DNA of 64,000 nucleotides from Ipomoea triloba. Lineage: Eukaryota > Streptophyta > Magnoliopsida > Solanales > Convolvulaceae. The notes under the pieces are model-generated. The model was not told the origin of the DNA, did not search any database, and saw only the letters and a program-made list of their open reading frames with translations. Positions within the stretch are counted from its first letter, which is position 1, and every line of letters starts with the position of its first letter. The position numbers and the translations under genes are program-made. The stretch is from positions 763,475-827,474 of the forward strand of contig NC_044925.1 of NCBI RefSeq assembly GCF_003576645.1. Direction: 5' to 3'. Shown in pieces: positions 35,462 to 45,284 of the stretch.

Positions 35462-35716
35462 TTATTCTGAAGTACCACTCGGGTTCAAGTTCTCAACATG
35501 TACAATACATCCTCTTAATTTAGCGACAACTGCCATTATAGTTTGCATATTGGTTTGAAGTGACCTCAATGGTCGAGTGTTTCCAACATGTGTTGGTAGC
35601 ACTTCATGATAATGACCCTTAGTTTTATCTTGGGAAATATCAGCATACACACGACAAAAAGAGTTGATCTTTTTCAATAAAGTATGAAGCTGTTCGAATG
35701 TGCACGTCTTGGACAT
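35462..35716 (-). CDS. Small ORF resembling a Myb/SANT-like transposon protein
   Basis: The 84-aa frame begins MSKTCTFEQLHTLLKKINSF and ends VAKLRGCIVHVENLNPSGTS E. The two halves (KINSFCRVYADISQDKTKG and VAKLRGC..VENLNPSGTSE) recall, from memory, the repeated W-x-K-I-N...F-x-G-x-Y...SG-x-SE pattern of Myb/SANT-like proteins linked to PIF/Harbinger transposons and of plant NAM-associated C-terminal domains. It is far shorter than a complete protein. Upstream (minus strand) is a TATA-like TATACTATATATAATAG around 35825-35843, about 110 bp from the ATG, with a pyrimidine-rich leader between. It could be a truncated transposon gene or a small expressed gene. Both function and reality as a gene are uncertain. 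Confidence 0.35.
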   Translation of the reverse strand: MSKTCTFEQLHTLLKKINSFCRVYADISQDKTKGHYHEVLPTHVGNTRPLRSLQTNMQTIMAVVAKLRGCIVHVENLNPSGTSE

Positions 35717-35862
35717 TTTTTTCAAAGAGAATGGAGATGAATATAGAATATAAAGAGTTATATGAATGGTTAAGAGAGAGAGCAAGAATTCAAAGAGTTG
35801 TGGTTTATGATTTAGAGATAGTGTACTATTATATATAGTATAGTGAAGGCAAATACCAGTTA

Positions 35863-36236
35863 GAGCATCCTTATCTGTTATAGTTTTTTGAGGGTTTATT
35901 TCAGTCCACGTGGGAATGAAGTCAGTAGAGGGAAGAAGCAAAACAAAAAAGAAGGAAACAGAAGCATAGAATAGCTGTCAATTTCTGAAAAAGTTTAAAA
36001 AAAATTAACAAAAGTGATTTACGCGCCTAGCAGCGCGTGCATTGGCGCACAGCAGGTGCGCGAAACGCGCACCTGCATTCATTTTCCATGTTTAATGCGT
36101 CAGTTTGGGCCCCACAATAATCCATTACTTGCAAAAATTAAAAACTCCAATAAAACTCCCTCTCACACTAGTTATGAACTCACTTTTGGTTTATTGGTCT
36201 GAAAAAATTTGATATGATCCACACATGTGGATGCTC
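35863..36236. mobile_element. PIF/Harbinger-type MITE, 374 bp, TSD TTA
   Basis: The ends GAGCATCCTTATC and GTGGATGCTC (reverse complement GAGCATCCAC) are flanked by TTA at 35860-35862 and 36237-36239. The centre includes a GC-rich palindromic stretch (GCAGGTGCGCG / CGCGCACCTGC). Its insertion point falls at the boundary of a 116-bp tandem array whose other copies show the uninterrupted site. Confidence 0.9.
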
Positions 36237-36557
36237 TTAAGGGCTAAGATGCTTGTGATATAATCCAATGATTGAAAGCCATTGTATTTGGAATTTGGAA
36301 AAGATATCATGTCATATATTGGATTGTGTGTTGGAAAGAAAACAAATACCAATTAAGGGCTAAGATGCTTGTGATATAATCTAACGGTTGAAAGCAATTG
36401 TTTTTTGGGATTTGGGAAATATATCATATCAGATATTGAATTGTGTGTTGGAAAGATATGCATACCAATTAATGGCTAAGATGCTTGTTATCTAATCCAA
36501 TGGTTAAAAACAATTGTCATTGGGATTTGGAAAATATATCATATTTGATATATAAGT
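36237..36557 (+). repeat. 116-bp tandem repeat, about 2.7 copies
   Basis: Copies start at TTA 36237, 36353 and 36469: TTAAGGGCTAAGATGCTTGT, then ATAATC.AA..GTTGAAAGC, ending ..AAATACCAATT or CATACCAATT. The third copy is cut short. The sequence just left of the MITE (CAAATACCAG) is the tail of a further upstream copy. Confidence 0.9.
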
Positions 36558-37428
36558 ACATGACATATAAACTTATCTTTCATCTCTTCACCATAGCAAT
36601 CTTGAGATATGAATCCCCCACACCCCTTTTCTGGCTTTTCATCCTCACCCCAACACCTACCTTCATCCTCATAAGAGGATGGTGATGATCTCATTGCTAT
36701 AATACAATCACAACAACAAGCACTATTAAGTACATATGCTCGCAACAACGTTGCACTGGCTTACTGTTTGGAGATAATGTCTACTCAAGCCATCAACCCA
36801 AGTCATAGAGGTTTGATTCCTGATCATAGAGTGATTCACCATGAGCGTGTATATGAATGCTCTATGATTTATTATTTGTAGAATAAAATAATATTTGCAT
36901 TATAATTATATTTTATATTAAAATATTTAAAGATAATACAAAGTCTTAATTTATGAGAACCTATATTATTTGAGTGAAGAAATAAAATTCGGTCTAATGG
37001 ATTAGAGATGGAAAAAAATTGGTGTAAGAATATGTTAATTAATTAGTTTATTTTTTGGTTAATTTGGTGTAGAGGTGAATTTTCATAATTATAGTATAAT
37101 CAAATAAATGAACGTGAGGACTAAGGATGATCCAGTGATACCTGCCACAGTGTATGATAGGACTTAAGTCCGTATATTCTTCCCAAAATATCTTCACTCG
37201 CTCTTTCTCATCTCTCTTTCCTGCCTCTCAACCCTAACCCTAGCTTTCTCTCTGCAACAGTAAGTTTCTTCGATTGAACCTAATTTATGTGCTATTTCAT
37301 CGTAGCTCGAATCAATTTCCGGTCTTTTCTTCGTTTTGCACCGTTATTTCAGATCCAATTTTCTGATTTTTTTGGGATTTTATTTATTTATTTATTTAAT
37401 TTTTTGTTGGGGATTCTCAGAATTCATC

Positions 37429-38446
37429 ATGAAAGGAGGGAAATCGAAGGCCGACTCAAGAAAGGCGGACAGCAAGTATGGGTTTCGCTCAAGTATTTGA
37501 CTTTTTTTTTTCACCCACCGTTTTTGTTGTTGTTTTAATTGAAAAAGTTTTTGTCTTTGGGTTTGAAATAGGCTTGCAGTGAAGAAGAAGGGGAAGAATG
37601 TGAAGGATCCCAATAAGCCTAAAAGACCTCCCAGTGCTTTCTTCGTTTTCATGTCTGAGATTTTTTAGATTCTCTTGTGTCTTATGTTGTTGCCGAAATA
37701 ATGTCTTTTGTATGAAAATTTTAGTATGTTGCCACTTTTTTTTTTTTTTTTTTGGAGTACAGGGAACAGTTCAGGAAAGAGTACAAGGAAAAGCATCCCA
37801 AGAACAAATCAGTTGCTACTGTGAGTGATTTCTCTGTTTTGTTTGTTGTGTTTTTTTGTTTGCCATACAAATAATTGTGATGTAAATTTCTAGTGGAGTA
37901 GTAATAATGTTTGAAAAATAGGTTGGAAAAGCTGCTGGAGATAAGTGGAAATCCTTGTCTGAAAAGGTAGATTGTTTGCTATTTGGTATATTTGCAGTTG
38001 GGTTCATCATTTTAATGTGTTGTGGGGCATTTTTAATGAAAATATTTGGAATTTAGGAGAAAGCTCCCTACATAGCTAAGGCAGAGCAGCGCAAGGAGGA
38101 CTACAACAGACAGATGGAAGCTTACGACAAGAAAATGGTTAATAAATTTCCATACATTATGCAATTAGTATAGTTATCTTGGTTGTTTTGTTCCTTTAGT
38201 ATGTTTTAAGCTTGAAGTTTGAGTCTTTTTGGTGATTGATGAATAGGAGGGAGGAGGTGATGAGGAAGAGTCTGACAAGTCCAAGTCTGAAGTGAATGAT
38301 GATGAGGAAGACGGCAGTGGAGAGGTTTGTCAACGTTTCATTACGAGCTTTTAAGTACACTATACACTGTGTTGAATCAATATTTCGTGATTTTTGATTC
38401 GTGATTACTCAATCCTGTACTGCAGGAGGAGGAAGATGACGAGTGA
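37429..38446 (+). CDS. HMGB chromatin protein (HMGB2/3-like)
   Basis: Seven exons: 37429-37475, 37572-37652, 37763-37820, 37922-37966, 38057-38137, 38247-38324 and 38426-38446, all with GT-AG introns, giving 136 aa. A basic N-terminus (MKGGKSKADSRKADSKLAVK) leads into a single HMG box (about 32-101: KRPPSAFFVFMEQFR, HPKNKSVATVGKAAGDKWKS, KAPYIAKAE) and an acidic tail (EEEESDKSKSE... ending EEEEDDE). This is the layout of plant HMGB2/HMGB3, abundant nuclear proteins that bend DNA and loosen chromatin with little sequence specificity. Arabidopsis homologs are about 140 aa, so the model is full length. A 5'-UTR intron probably runs from about 37260 to 37420 (GTAAGT donor, TTCTCAG acceptor) before the ATG. 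Confidence 0.95.
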
Positions 38447-39833
38447 ACACTTGTGGTAGGATGATAGTGTGCTTATGGAGCTGTTCTTGATGGTTTTAGC
38501 AGTTGACCTGGCTAGTATTATATTTAGGATTGTTGTTTGTTTAAGGATATGTTGCCCCTTTATATTGCCCGTTCGTTTAGTGACTTGTATGTAGCTCCTT
38601 ATTAGAATCGGATTTAACTTGGTAACAGCTTATAGCTTCTGTAGCGCGCTGTTCATCTTCTACTTGGTACAATGGGTTGGAAGCTTGTTCCTCCCATCGT
38701 TGGATTGTTTATATTTGTATTATGAATATTTGCCCGTCTCGTCTTCTTAGCTCTACTTGCTCGTGTTCTTGATCTTCTTGAATATTGTATGCATATTTCG
38801 CATGTGCATAAGCAGGAGTGTGTGTGCATACTCTGTGTTCATATTTGGCTGTGCTCATTGAACTGTTTTTACTACCCAAAATTTTCTTTTCAATTGGAAA
38901 TTGAAACAAATGCTCTTTTTCAATTTAGAAAACATGAAATCATTTTCAAGCCAGATATATGTTTTCTTGGTGTAAAATACCATTGGGAAATGGAGAAATG
39001 ATATTTAATGAAGGGAAAAGGTTTTTTTTTTTTCTTAATTTTCTCCACTTTTGTTCGCTACTGCTATGTAGCTTTGTTGTGTCAATATAAAATTACGTTA
39101 AAAGTTCAATAGATTAATAAGTCAAATTATCAAAATTAGTAATCCTACAATACTTTCCGCGCAGTTTTGAATTGCCCATAATTTTACCCTTTTTTCCCTA
39201 CTCATTGAATTGTTTTTAGTAGGCCAAGTTTAATGGGATTGGTTCATTGGATCAAGTATAACCGGTCAAGTTATATTTTCGAATTTAATACGCTGGAGAT
39301 ACATATTGCTTCATTGGCTCATCGCTTGAATGGTGCTCATCCAACCCTTTATGGGTTAATGCATATAAATAGATTGAATGTGAGCAAGGGTAGTTGGTGG
39401 TTATAGTGGACAGAAGATGTTTGATAACGACCATAGTTAATGATTATAGTATTGAGTGTACGCAAATGATTAGATTATGGTAGAGTGATACTAAACAATA
39501 TAGATGAGTAATTTTCTTCCCAAAATGTTAATCCCCAGTCCCAATAGCCCACCCCGTTCTGGTCTGGTCCCGACATGACAAAACATATGAGAAGATGTAA
39601 ATCATGGTAATTTAGCTGAACACAGAAATTAGATATTTGCTTACTAAGTATAAGGAGCTTCCTTAGACCTCACTTTGGGAGGTTGTTCTTACACTGCCAC
39701 GGGTGAGATTCGACTGCTGATCTTTCTTTTCAAACTTCACCTTTGTGACCAGTTGAGCTGCCCAGCGAACAAAGATAAGTAATTTTGATTCTATGTGGCC
39801 TGTGGGAGTTGTTTATTAATTTTTCTTGATTTA

Positions 39834-40007
39834 GACCTTGTGGTCTAGTGGCACCGAGTGTCCTGGTTTACACTCCCACATGGATAACGGGAGTGAGTTC
39901 AAGCCTTAGTGGAAGCAATTGTTGACTCTTTGTATTTCAGTAGGTTGAGAAAGTAGCTATGAACAGATACTACATTGTAACAGAGTCAGTAGTACTCAAA
40001 AAAAAAA
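39834..40007 (+). mobile_element. tRNA-derived SINE (group B)
   Basis: GACCTTGTGGTCTAGTGGCA (A-box region), GAGTTCAAGCCTTAGTGGA (B-box region), then AACAGATACTACATTGTAAC and AGAGTCAGTAGTACTC followed by ten A. It matches the element at 12612 at both ends but is longer. No clear target duplication was found. Confidence 0.8.
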
Positions 40008-41253
40008 GAGTATTGGTTAAGTATGAAAAATTTAGGCTATTTTATTTTTATAATTCTTTCTCAATTAGAGCGACGGAATGGGTTTAGTCCAAAGTATATA
40101 TTCAAGTAATAAATTATGAGTTGAAATGTAAGATTGAAACCTATAGTCGCAACATGATTTATTCCTTCACCATCTTGTCAAGTCGGGGTGTTGAGGCTTC
40201 ACCTCATTATCTTACCGGGCCGGGTAGGGGCAAAAAAAAGTAGAAATTAATTAATGATTTGTAACGTTTTAAGGTGAAACAAATAGTGGAATGTGATGAA
40301 GTGAGTCCTATTCCCGTGAATGCGGTGCCGACCGCTTTACAAAAGCCCCAACCAAACGGAAAATCAGTACACGTACAGACCTTAATCGCCAAGAAAGATC
40401 ACCCATCGCATTCTTCCTTCATAATTACTGCTAATAATTCAATGGTTGTAATTACTCAACAGTCAAAAAAATGTAAAAGGTGGCTTACGTTAAATGACAG
40501 CTTTGATTCGTCGCCGTTTCTCTCCCTCCGCTCTCGCCCGTCAACACAGCTGAGCAACAGCCAGTGGTGTGGGGTTTCAGTCAACGAACAATCCTTTTCA
40601 CATTAAATTTGGGACTAATTTTAATTTCAGCGTAGTATATATTTGGTAGTAAAATTATACTTAATCAGCTTCATTATGTGTAAGCATAAATAGGATTTTT
40701 AAAATTTGTGTGTTTGTTGTTTTTCGCTTGTTTTATTCACTGATCAACAAACTTTGAAACTTCTTCTTCTTCTTCTTCTTCGTTTTCTTTGTTCTTTCTT
40801 CCCGTTTTGCCCCCATCTCTAAAGGTGTCATGGACGAATGAAAGCTGCCCAGTTCATAAAAACTGGATCTTGATGCAGGGTTTAAGCTTTCAGCTTCCCA
40901 GTTTTAGCCTCTGAGTTTCAAGAATTGCCCATTAGGTAATTTCCAGTTATTTTCTCGCTCTGATTTCTTGGTTTTATGCTGAGGTTGATCAATTATTGGA
41001 TGAAGAAGATATTCTTAAGTTCAAAATGGAAGTTTTTGGATTTTGTTGAGTCTTTTACATGGGGTGTGTTGTAGTCTTGTAGAGGTCAGTTTAGGTTTGG
41101 ACAGTAGTTCTTGATATTTGTCACAGCTATTTGCAATCAGTATCAGGTGGTGACAACCCAGAGTTTGGTATCTTCATAGAAGTTAAGCCAGATCATAATC
41201 TTACAAGGAAAACTTGAGTCTTTCTTGAGCAATATAGAAATGTTATTTTGTAG

Positions 41254-41465
41254 CCCGCACGGGCAGCTCAATTGGTTTCTGGAGTAGATTGTGGGCACAC
41301 AGGATCGAGCCCCGGCAACCGCAATGTAGGGTTACACCCAATGCGGTGTGGTCTGACATGGGTCATTGGGTCATTCCACCTAATAGGCCGCTGAGTCACT
41401 GTGATTTTCTCTCCCACTCTTGTCGAGCCGGGATGTAATGTTGTCAGAAGGTTACTGTCATGGTG
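41254..41465 (+). mobile_element. Group A SINE inside the PUB 5'-UTR intron
   Basis: GGGCAGCTCAATTGGTTTC (A-box-like) and AGGATCGAGCCCCGGC (B-box-like) at tRNA spacing are followed by the group body (GGTCATTGGGTCATTCCACC, GCTGAGTCACTGTGATTT, TTGTCGAGCCGGGATGTAA). It lies in the predicted leader intron of the PUB gene, in the same direction as transcription. Confidence 0.75.
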
Positions 41466-41672
41466 AGTTTAAAGAGTTAGTTCCTTAATCTGGGCTTTGC
41501 CACTAGTAATTTTTGAGCCAAAATTGTTTGGCATTTGGCAATGCTTGTTAGTTGTTACACCATTTACTGTATGCATTCCACTTTAGCATCTCTGCCTGCT
41601 AAGAAATTGATTTACTGTGGACAAAAATGGCTGAAAGTAAGGGTTTGCGTGTTTTGACAGGCAGAGGTTTAG

Positions 41673-44327
41673 ATGGCCGAATGCTGGGATGAGAATCATG
41701 ATGTTGGTGGTAGTACATCAGACGAGAGCTACCATTTCGAGAGACTGCATATAGAACCTATATATGATGCGTTCATATGCCCGCTAACAAAGCAAGTAAT
41801 GCGTGATCCTGTAAGCCTTGAAAATGGACAGACTTTCGAGAGAGAGGCGATTGAGAAATGGTTCAAGGAATGTAAAGACAATGGAAGAAATCCTGTTTGC
41901 CCCTTGACACAAAGAGAGCTAAGAAGCACAGAGCTTAATCCGAGCATGGCTTTGAGGAACACCATTGAGGAGTGGAATGCCCGGAACGAAGCTGCTCAGC
42001 TTGATATGGCTCGTAGGTCGCTATCTCCAGGAAACGCCGAGACTGATATTCTACGAGCATTGCATTTTCTCATGCATTACTGCCAGAAAAGCCGGTCAAA
42101 TAGACATGTGATTCGTAATGCTGAGCTGATACCAATGGTTATTGACATGTTAAGGAGCAGCAGTCGTAGGGTCCGGTGCAAGGCTTTGGAAACTCTTCGG
42201 GTTATGGTAGAGGATGATGATGATAATAAGGTCGTCTATGGTTTGCTAATATTTCTGATCGCTGTGGTTTAAGATGCTTATTGTTCGTGCCATTTACATT
42301 TGTCTTTTAGTTTTCAGGAAATATTGGCCGAGGGCGATACTGTTCGGACAATAGTAAAATTCTTGTTTCACGAACAATACAAAGAGAGAGAGGAAGCCGT
42401 GTCTTTACTCTTTGAGCTATCCAAATCCGAGACATTGTGCGAAAAGATGGGTTCGATTAATGGAGCAATTCTCATCCTCGTTGGATTGGCAAGCAGCAAA
42501 TCGGAAAATGTTGCAACTATTGAGAATGCTGAGAAAACTCTGGAGAATCTGGAAAAGTGTGAAAGAAACGTAAGGCAAATGGCGGAAATTGGTAGATTAC
42601 AGCCTCTTTTGACTGTACTACATGAAGGTGCTTCGACTAACCCCTATAGACTATAGTTGTGTGTCAAATACCCTTCAATTCCACAATTTCTTAACCTTCC
42701 TGGTTTAACCGTTCATCCGTGCTTATTTCTTTCTTTAATCTCAGGCTCGTCTGAAACCAAACTTTCAATGGCTGCATTTCTCGGTGAGCTGGTCCTTAAC
42801 AATGACGTGAAAGTCTTAGTAGCTAGGAATGCTGGTTCTTCACTGATTGATATCATAAAGTACAGTAATAGGGAGGGTAGGGAGGCAGGTCTGAAAGCTC
42901 TGAACCAAATCTCGTCTTATGAGGTTAGTGCCAAGATCTTGATTGGGGCAGGCATACTTCCCCCGCTTGTCAAGGATCTCTTTAGCGTTGGTGCGAATGC
43001 ACTGCCCATGCGGTTAAAGGAAGTCGCTGCAACAATTTTGGCAAATATCGTGAACTCAGGTAACGATTTTGATTCTGTGCCTGTTGGTCCCGAGCATCAG
43101 ACTTTGGTATCGGAAGATGTGATTCATAATTTCCTGCATCTTATTAGCAACACCGGACCTACAATAGCGTGCAAGCTTCTTCAGGTTCTCGTTGGGCTCA
43201 CGAGTTCCCCAACCACTGTGTTCAATGTCGTTTCTGGGGTTAAAAACTCGGGTGCTACTGTCAGTTTGGTTCAGTTCGTTGAGGCTCCACAGAACGATCT
43301 TAGACTCGCTTCCATAAAACTTCTTCGGAATCTTTCTCCATACATTGGTCAGGAACTAGCGAGCTGCTTACGCAATTCATCTGCTCCGCTTAGTAGCCTA
43401 ATCAAGGTCATATCAGAGAGTATCGGGGGTATATCCGAGGAACAGGCAGCAGCCGTTGGGTTTTTAGCTGATCTCCCCGAGAGAGACATGGCCATAACGA
43501 AGCTGATGCTCGATGAAAAGCTCTTCCAATTAGTCACCTTGAGAATAGTTGGCATCCGACAGGGAGATACAAGAGGGAGTCGATTTGTGACCCCATATCT
43601 GGAAGGACTAGTGAAGGTTCTTGCAAGGTTCACTTTTGTTTTGTCCAATGAACCCGATGTTCTCGAGCTTTGTCGGGAGTACAACGTTGCTGCACTTTTC
43701 ATTGATCTTCTACAGACGAACGGGCTTGACAACGTGCAAATGGTATCTGCCACGGCCTTGGAGAACCTATCCCAAGAATCCAAAAAGTTAACGAATCTAC
43801 CTGACTTGCCAAAGGCGGGTTTTTGTGCATCCATCTTCCCTTGTTTAACCAGGCCACCCGTGGTAACTGGACTCTGCAGGGTCCATCACGGGACATGCTC
43901 GCTAAAAGAAAGCTTTTGCCTCGTGGAAGGGCAGGCCGTGGAGAAGTTAGTCTCCCTCCTAGACCATAACAACGAGAAAGTGGTCGAGGCAGCGCTTGCA
44001 GCTCTGTCCTCCCTGTTAGACGACGAGGTTGACATTGAAAAGGGGGTCGAGGTATTATGTGAAGCAGAAGGGTTGAATCCAATCCTCGACGTGCTACTCG
44101 AGAAGCGTACCGAGAATCTGAAGAGAAGAGCGGTTTGGGTAGTCGAGAGGCTTGTGCGCAACGATGAGCTAGCCTTTCGAATTTCAGGCGACCCTAATGC
44201 AACCACAGCGCTGGTGGACGCTTTCCAGCACGGTGATTACAGGACTCGACAGATAGCTGAGCGCGCCCTGAAGCACATCGACAAAATCCCGAACTTCTCG
44301 GGTGTTTTTCTAAACATTCCACATTAG
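41673..44327 (+). CDS. U-box/ARM E3 ubiquitin ligase, PUB43/PUB44 (SAUL1) type
   Basis: Three coding exons: 41673-42230, 42318-42627 and 42745-44327, joining to 816 aa. The U-box (about 30-103: YDAFICPLTKQVMRDPVSLE, TFEREAIEKWF, CPLTQRELRS, RNTIEEW) binds E2 enzymes and gives ligase activity without zinc. The rest is an armadillo-type helical repeat solenoid for substrate or membrane interaction, with no break in frame. Length and order match Arabidopsis PUB43 and PUB44 (about 800 aa). PUB44/SAUL1 acts at the plasma membrane in senescence and immunity, so that role is inferred by homology only. Stops lie in both introns, so splicing is required. The start is the first ATG after the leader intron acceptor. 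Confidence 0.93.
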
Positions 44328-45284
44328 ATATCAGCAAATGGCTTCCTTGGCATTGAAGACTTTATATTTATATTCACTGCTATGGCTCTTAGATGCATCT
44401 AAATTGGTTAACATTCTGTATATAAATTGCTTCCCATTTTATTCTATATAGATTAGTGGCAGTTTCTCTGCAATGTCTTATTCATTTGGTAGCATTTTTA
44501 CTCAGCAGGATTATTAAACTAGCTAGCTATAGAAATTGGAATGTACTGTAATAATTTTTTTGTTTGAAAAAATAAAAAAAAGTTGATTAATTACTGCTGA
44601 TTTCTTAGAGTATTTTGATTGTAGCATCCCCAGAACATGGATTCTTGTTTGTAGTAAAGTTCTTATTTGATCATTGAAGACAGCAAGATTCTTTTTAGAG
44701 ATGTTTATTAGACAAAAGAATTAGCAAAATCTATAATGAAATATAGAAAATTGTTGCAAGTTCAATAGAAATAGCTATGCGGTGAACAGATTGTGGACAA
44801 GGACGTGGGATCGAGTATTCGAGTCTTGGTAGCTGCAGTGTGGGAGTCGGATCCAATGTGGTGGGCCTATTGTGGGCACCGAGCATTGGTCCTCCCACTT
44901 AATGGGCCTCTTAGTCACCGTGATTTACCACCACTGAAATCCTGTCGGATCAATGTGTAAGGGCCTCGGGGCGAGAGATTTTGCCTATAGTTCAATACAA
45001 ATAGGTATATAGAAGAGGATGTGAAACCAAAAACTGTGTAAATTATTCCTTCCATGGCGACAAACAAATTCAGGAGGATCATACATCATCATCATCAAAG
45101 AATGTAAATGCAAATAAGTTAACACAAACATGGCTGGGTACAAACTAAGACGAGAAGAAGAATTAAATCAGGAGAGGATCTTACAGAAGCCACGGCGGGT
45201 TCTTGGTTCGAGATTTCTGAAGAGAAAAGCATATATATGTGTGTGTGTGTGTGTGTTTGTTGGTGAAATGATGTAGCGGCTTCA
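44328..45284. other. Convergent 3' flanks of the PUB and F-box genes
   Basis: The 3' ends of the two genes face each other here. A group A SINE occupies 44770-44995 and a (GT)n microsatellite 45238-45256. No further gene is visible. Confidence 0.7.
44770..44995 (+). mobile_element. Group A SINE
   Basis: GTGGGATCGAGTATTCGAG (B-box-like), then TCCTCCCACTTAATGGGCC, TTAGTCACCGTGATTTACC and ATCCTGTCGGATCAATGTG. It is a relative of the copy at 41254 and of the array at 101-560. The A-box is diverged. Confidence 0.7.

Larger units (their letters stand above)
28460..37428. other. Transposon-nested intergenic region
   Basis: Nine kilobases between the bromodomain and HMGB genes, dominated by the elements listed separately. 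A GC-rich segment at about 33690-33900 (CCCGGCCGGATGCGGCACTT) has a composition unlike its surroundings and is unassigned. The stretches 33905-34725 and 36560-37180 show no recognisable feature. The last 250 bp hold the pyrimidine-rich leader of the HMGB gene. Confidence 0.6.
38447..41672. other. Intergenic region and 5' leader of the PUB gene
   Basis: The first ~300 bp are probably HMGB 3' UTR. A group B SINE is at 39834 and a small group A-like fragment (ACCATCTTGTCAAGTCGGGG) near 40170. From about 40480 the composition turns gene-like. A CTTCTT-rich leader (40755-40800), a donor GTAATT after CCCATTAG near 40936 and an acceptor (TTTTGACAG) at 41660 suggest a 5'-UTR intron of about 720 bp in the PUB gene. 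Confidence 0.6.

Noticed and set aside
43349..44206. Minus-strand frames of 106-161 codons
   Set aside because: They are antisense to the third exon of the PUB gene and show no domain.
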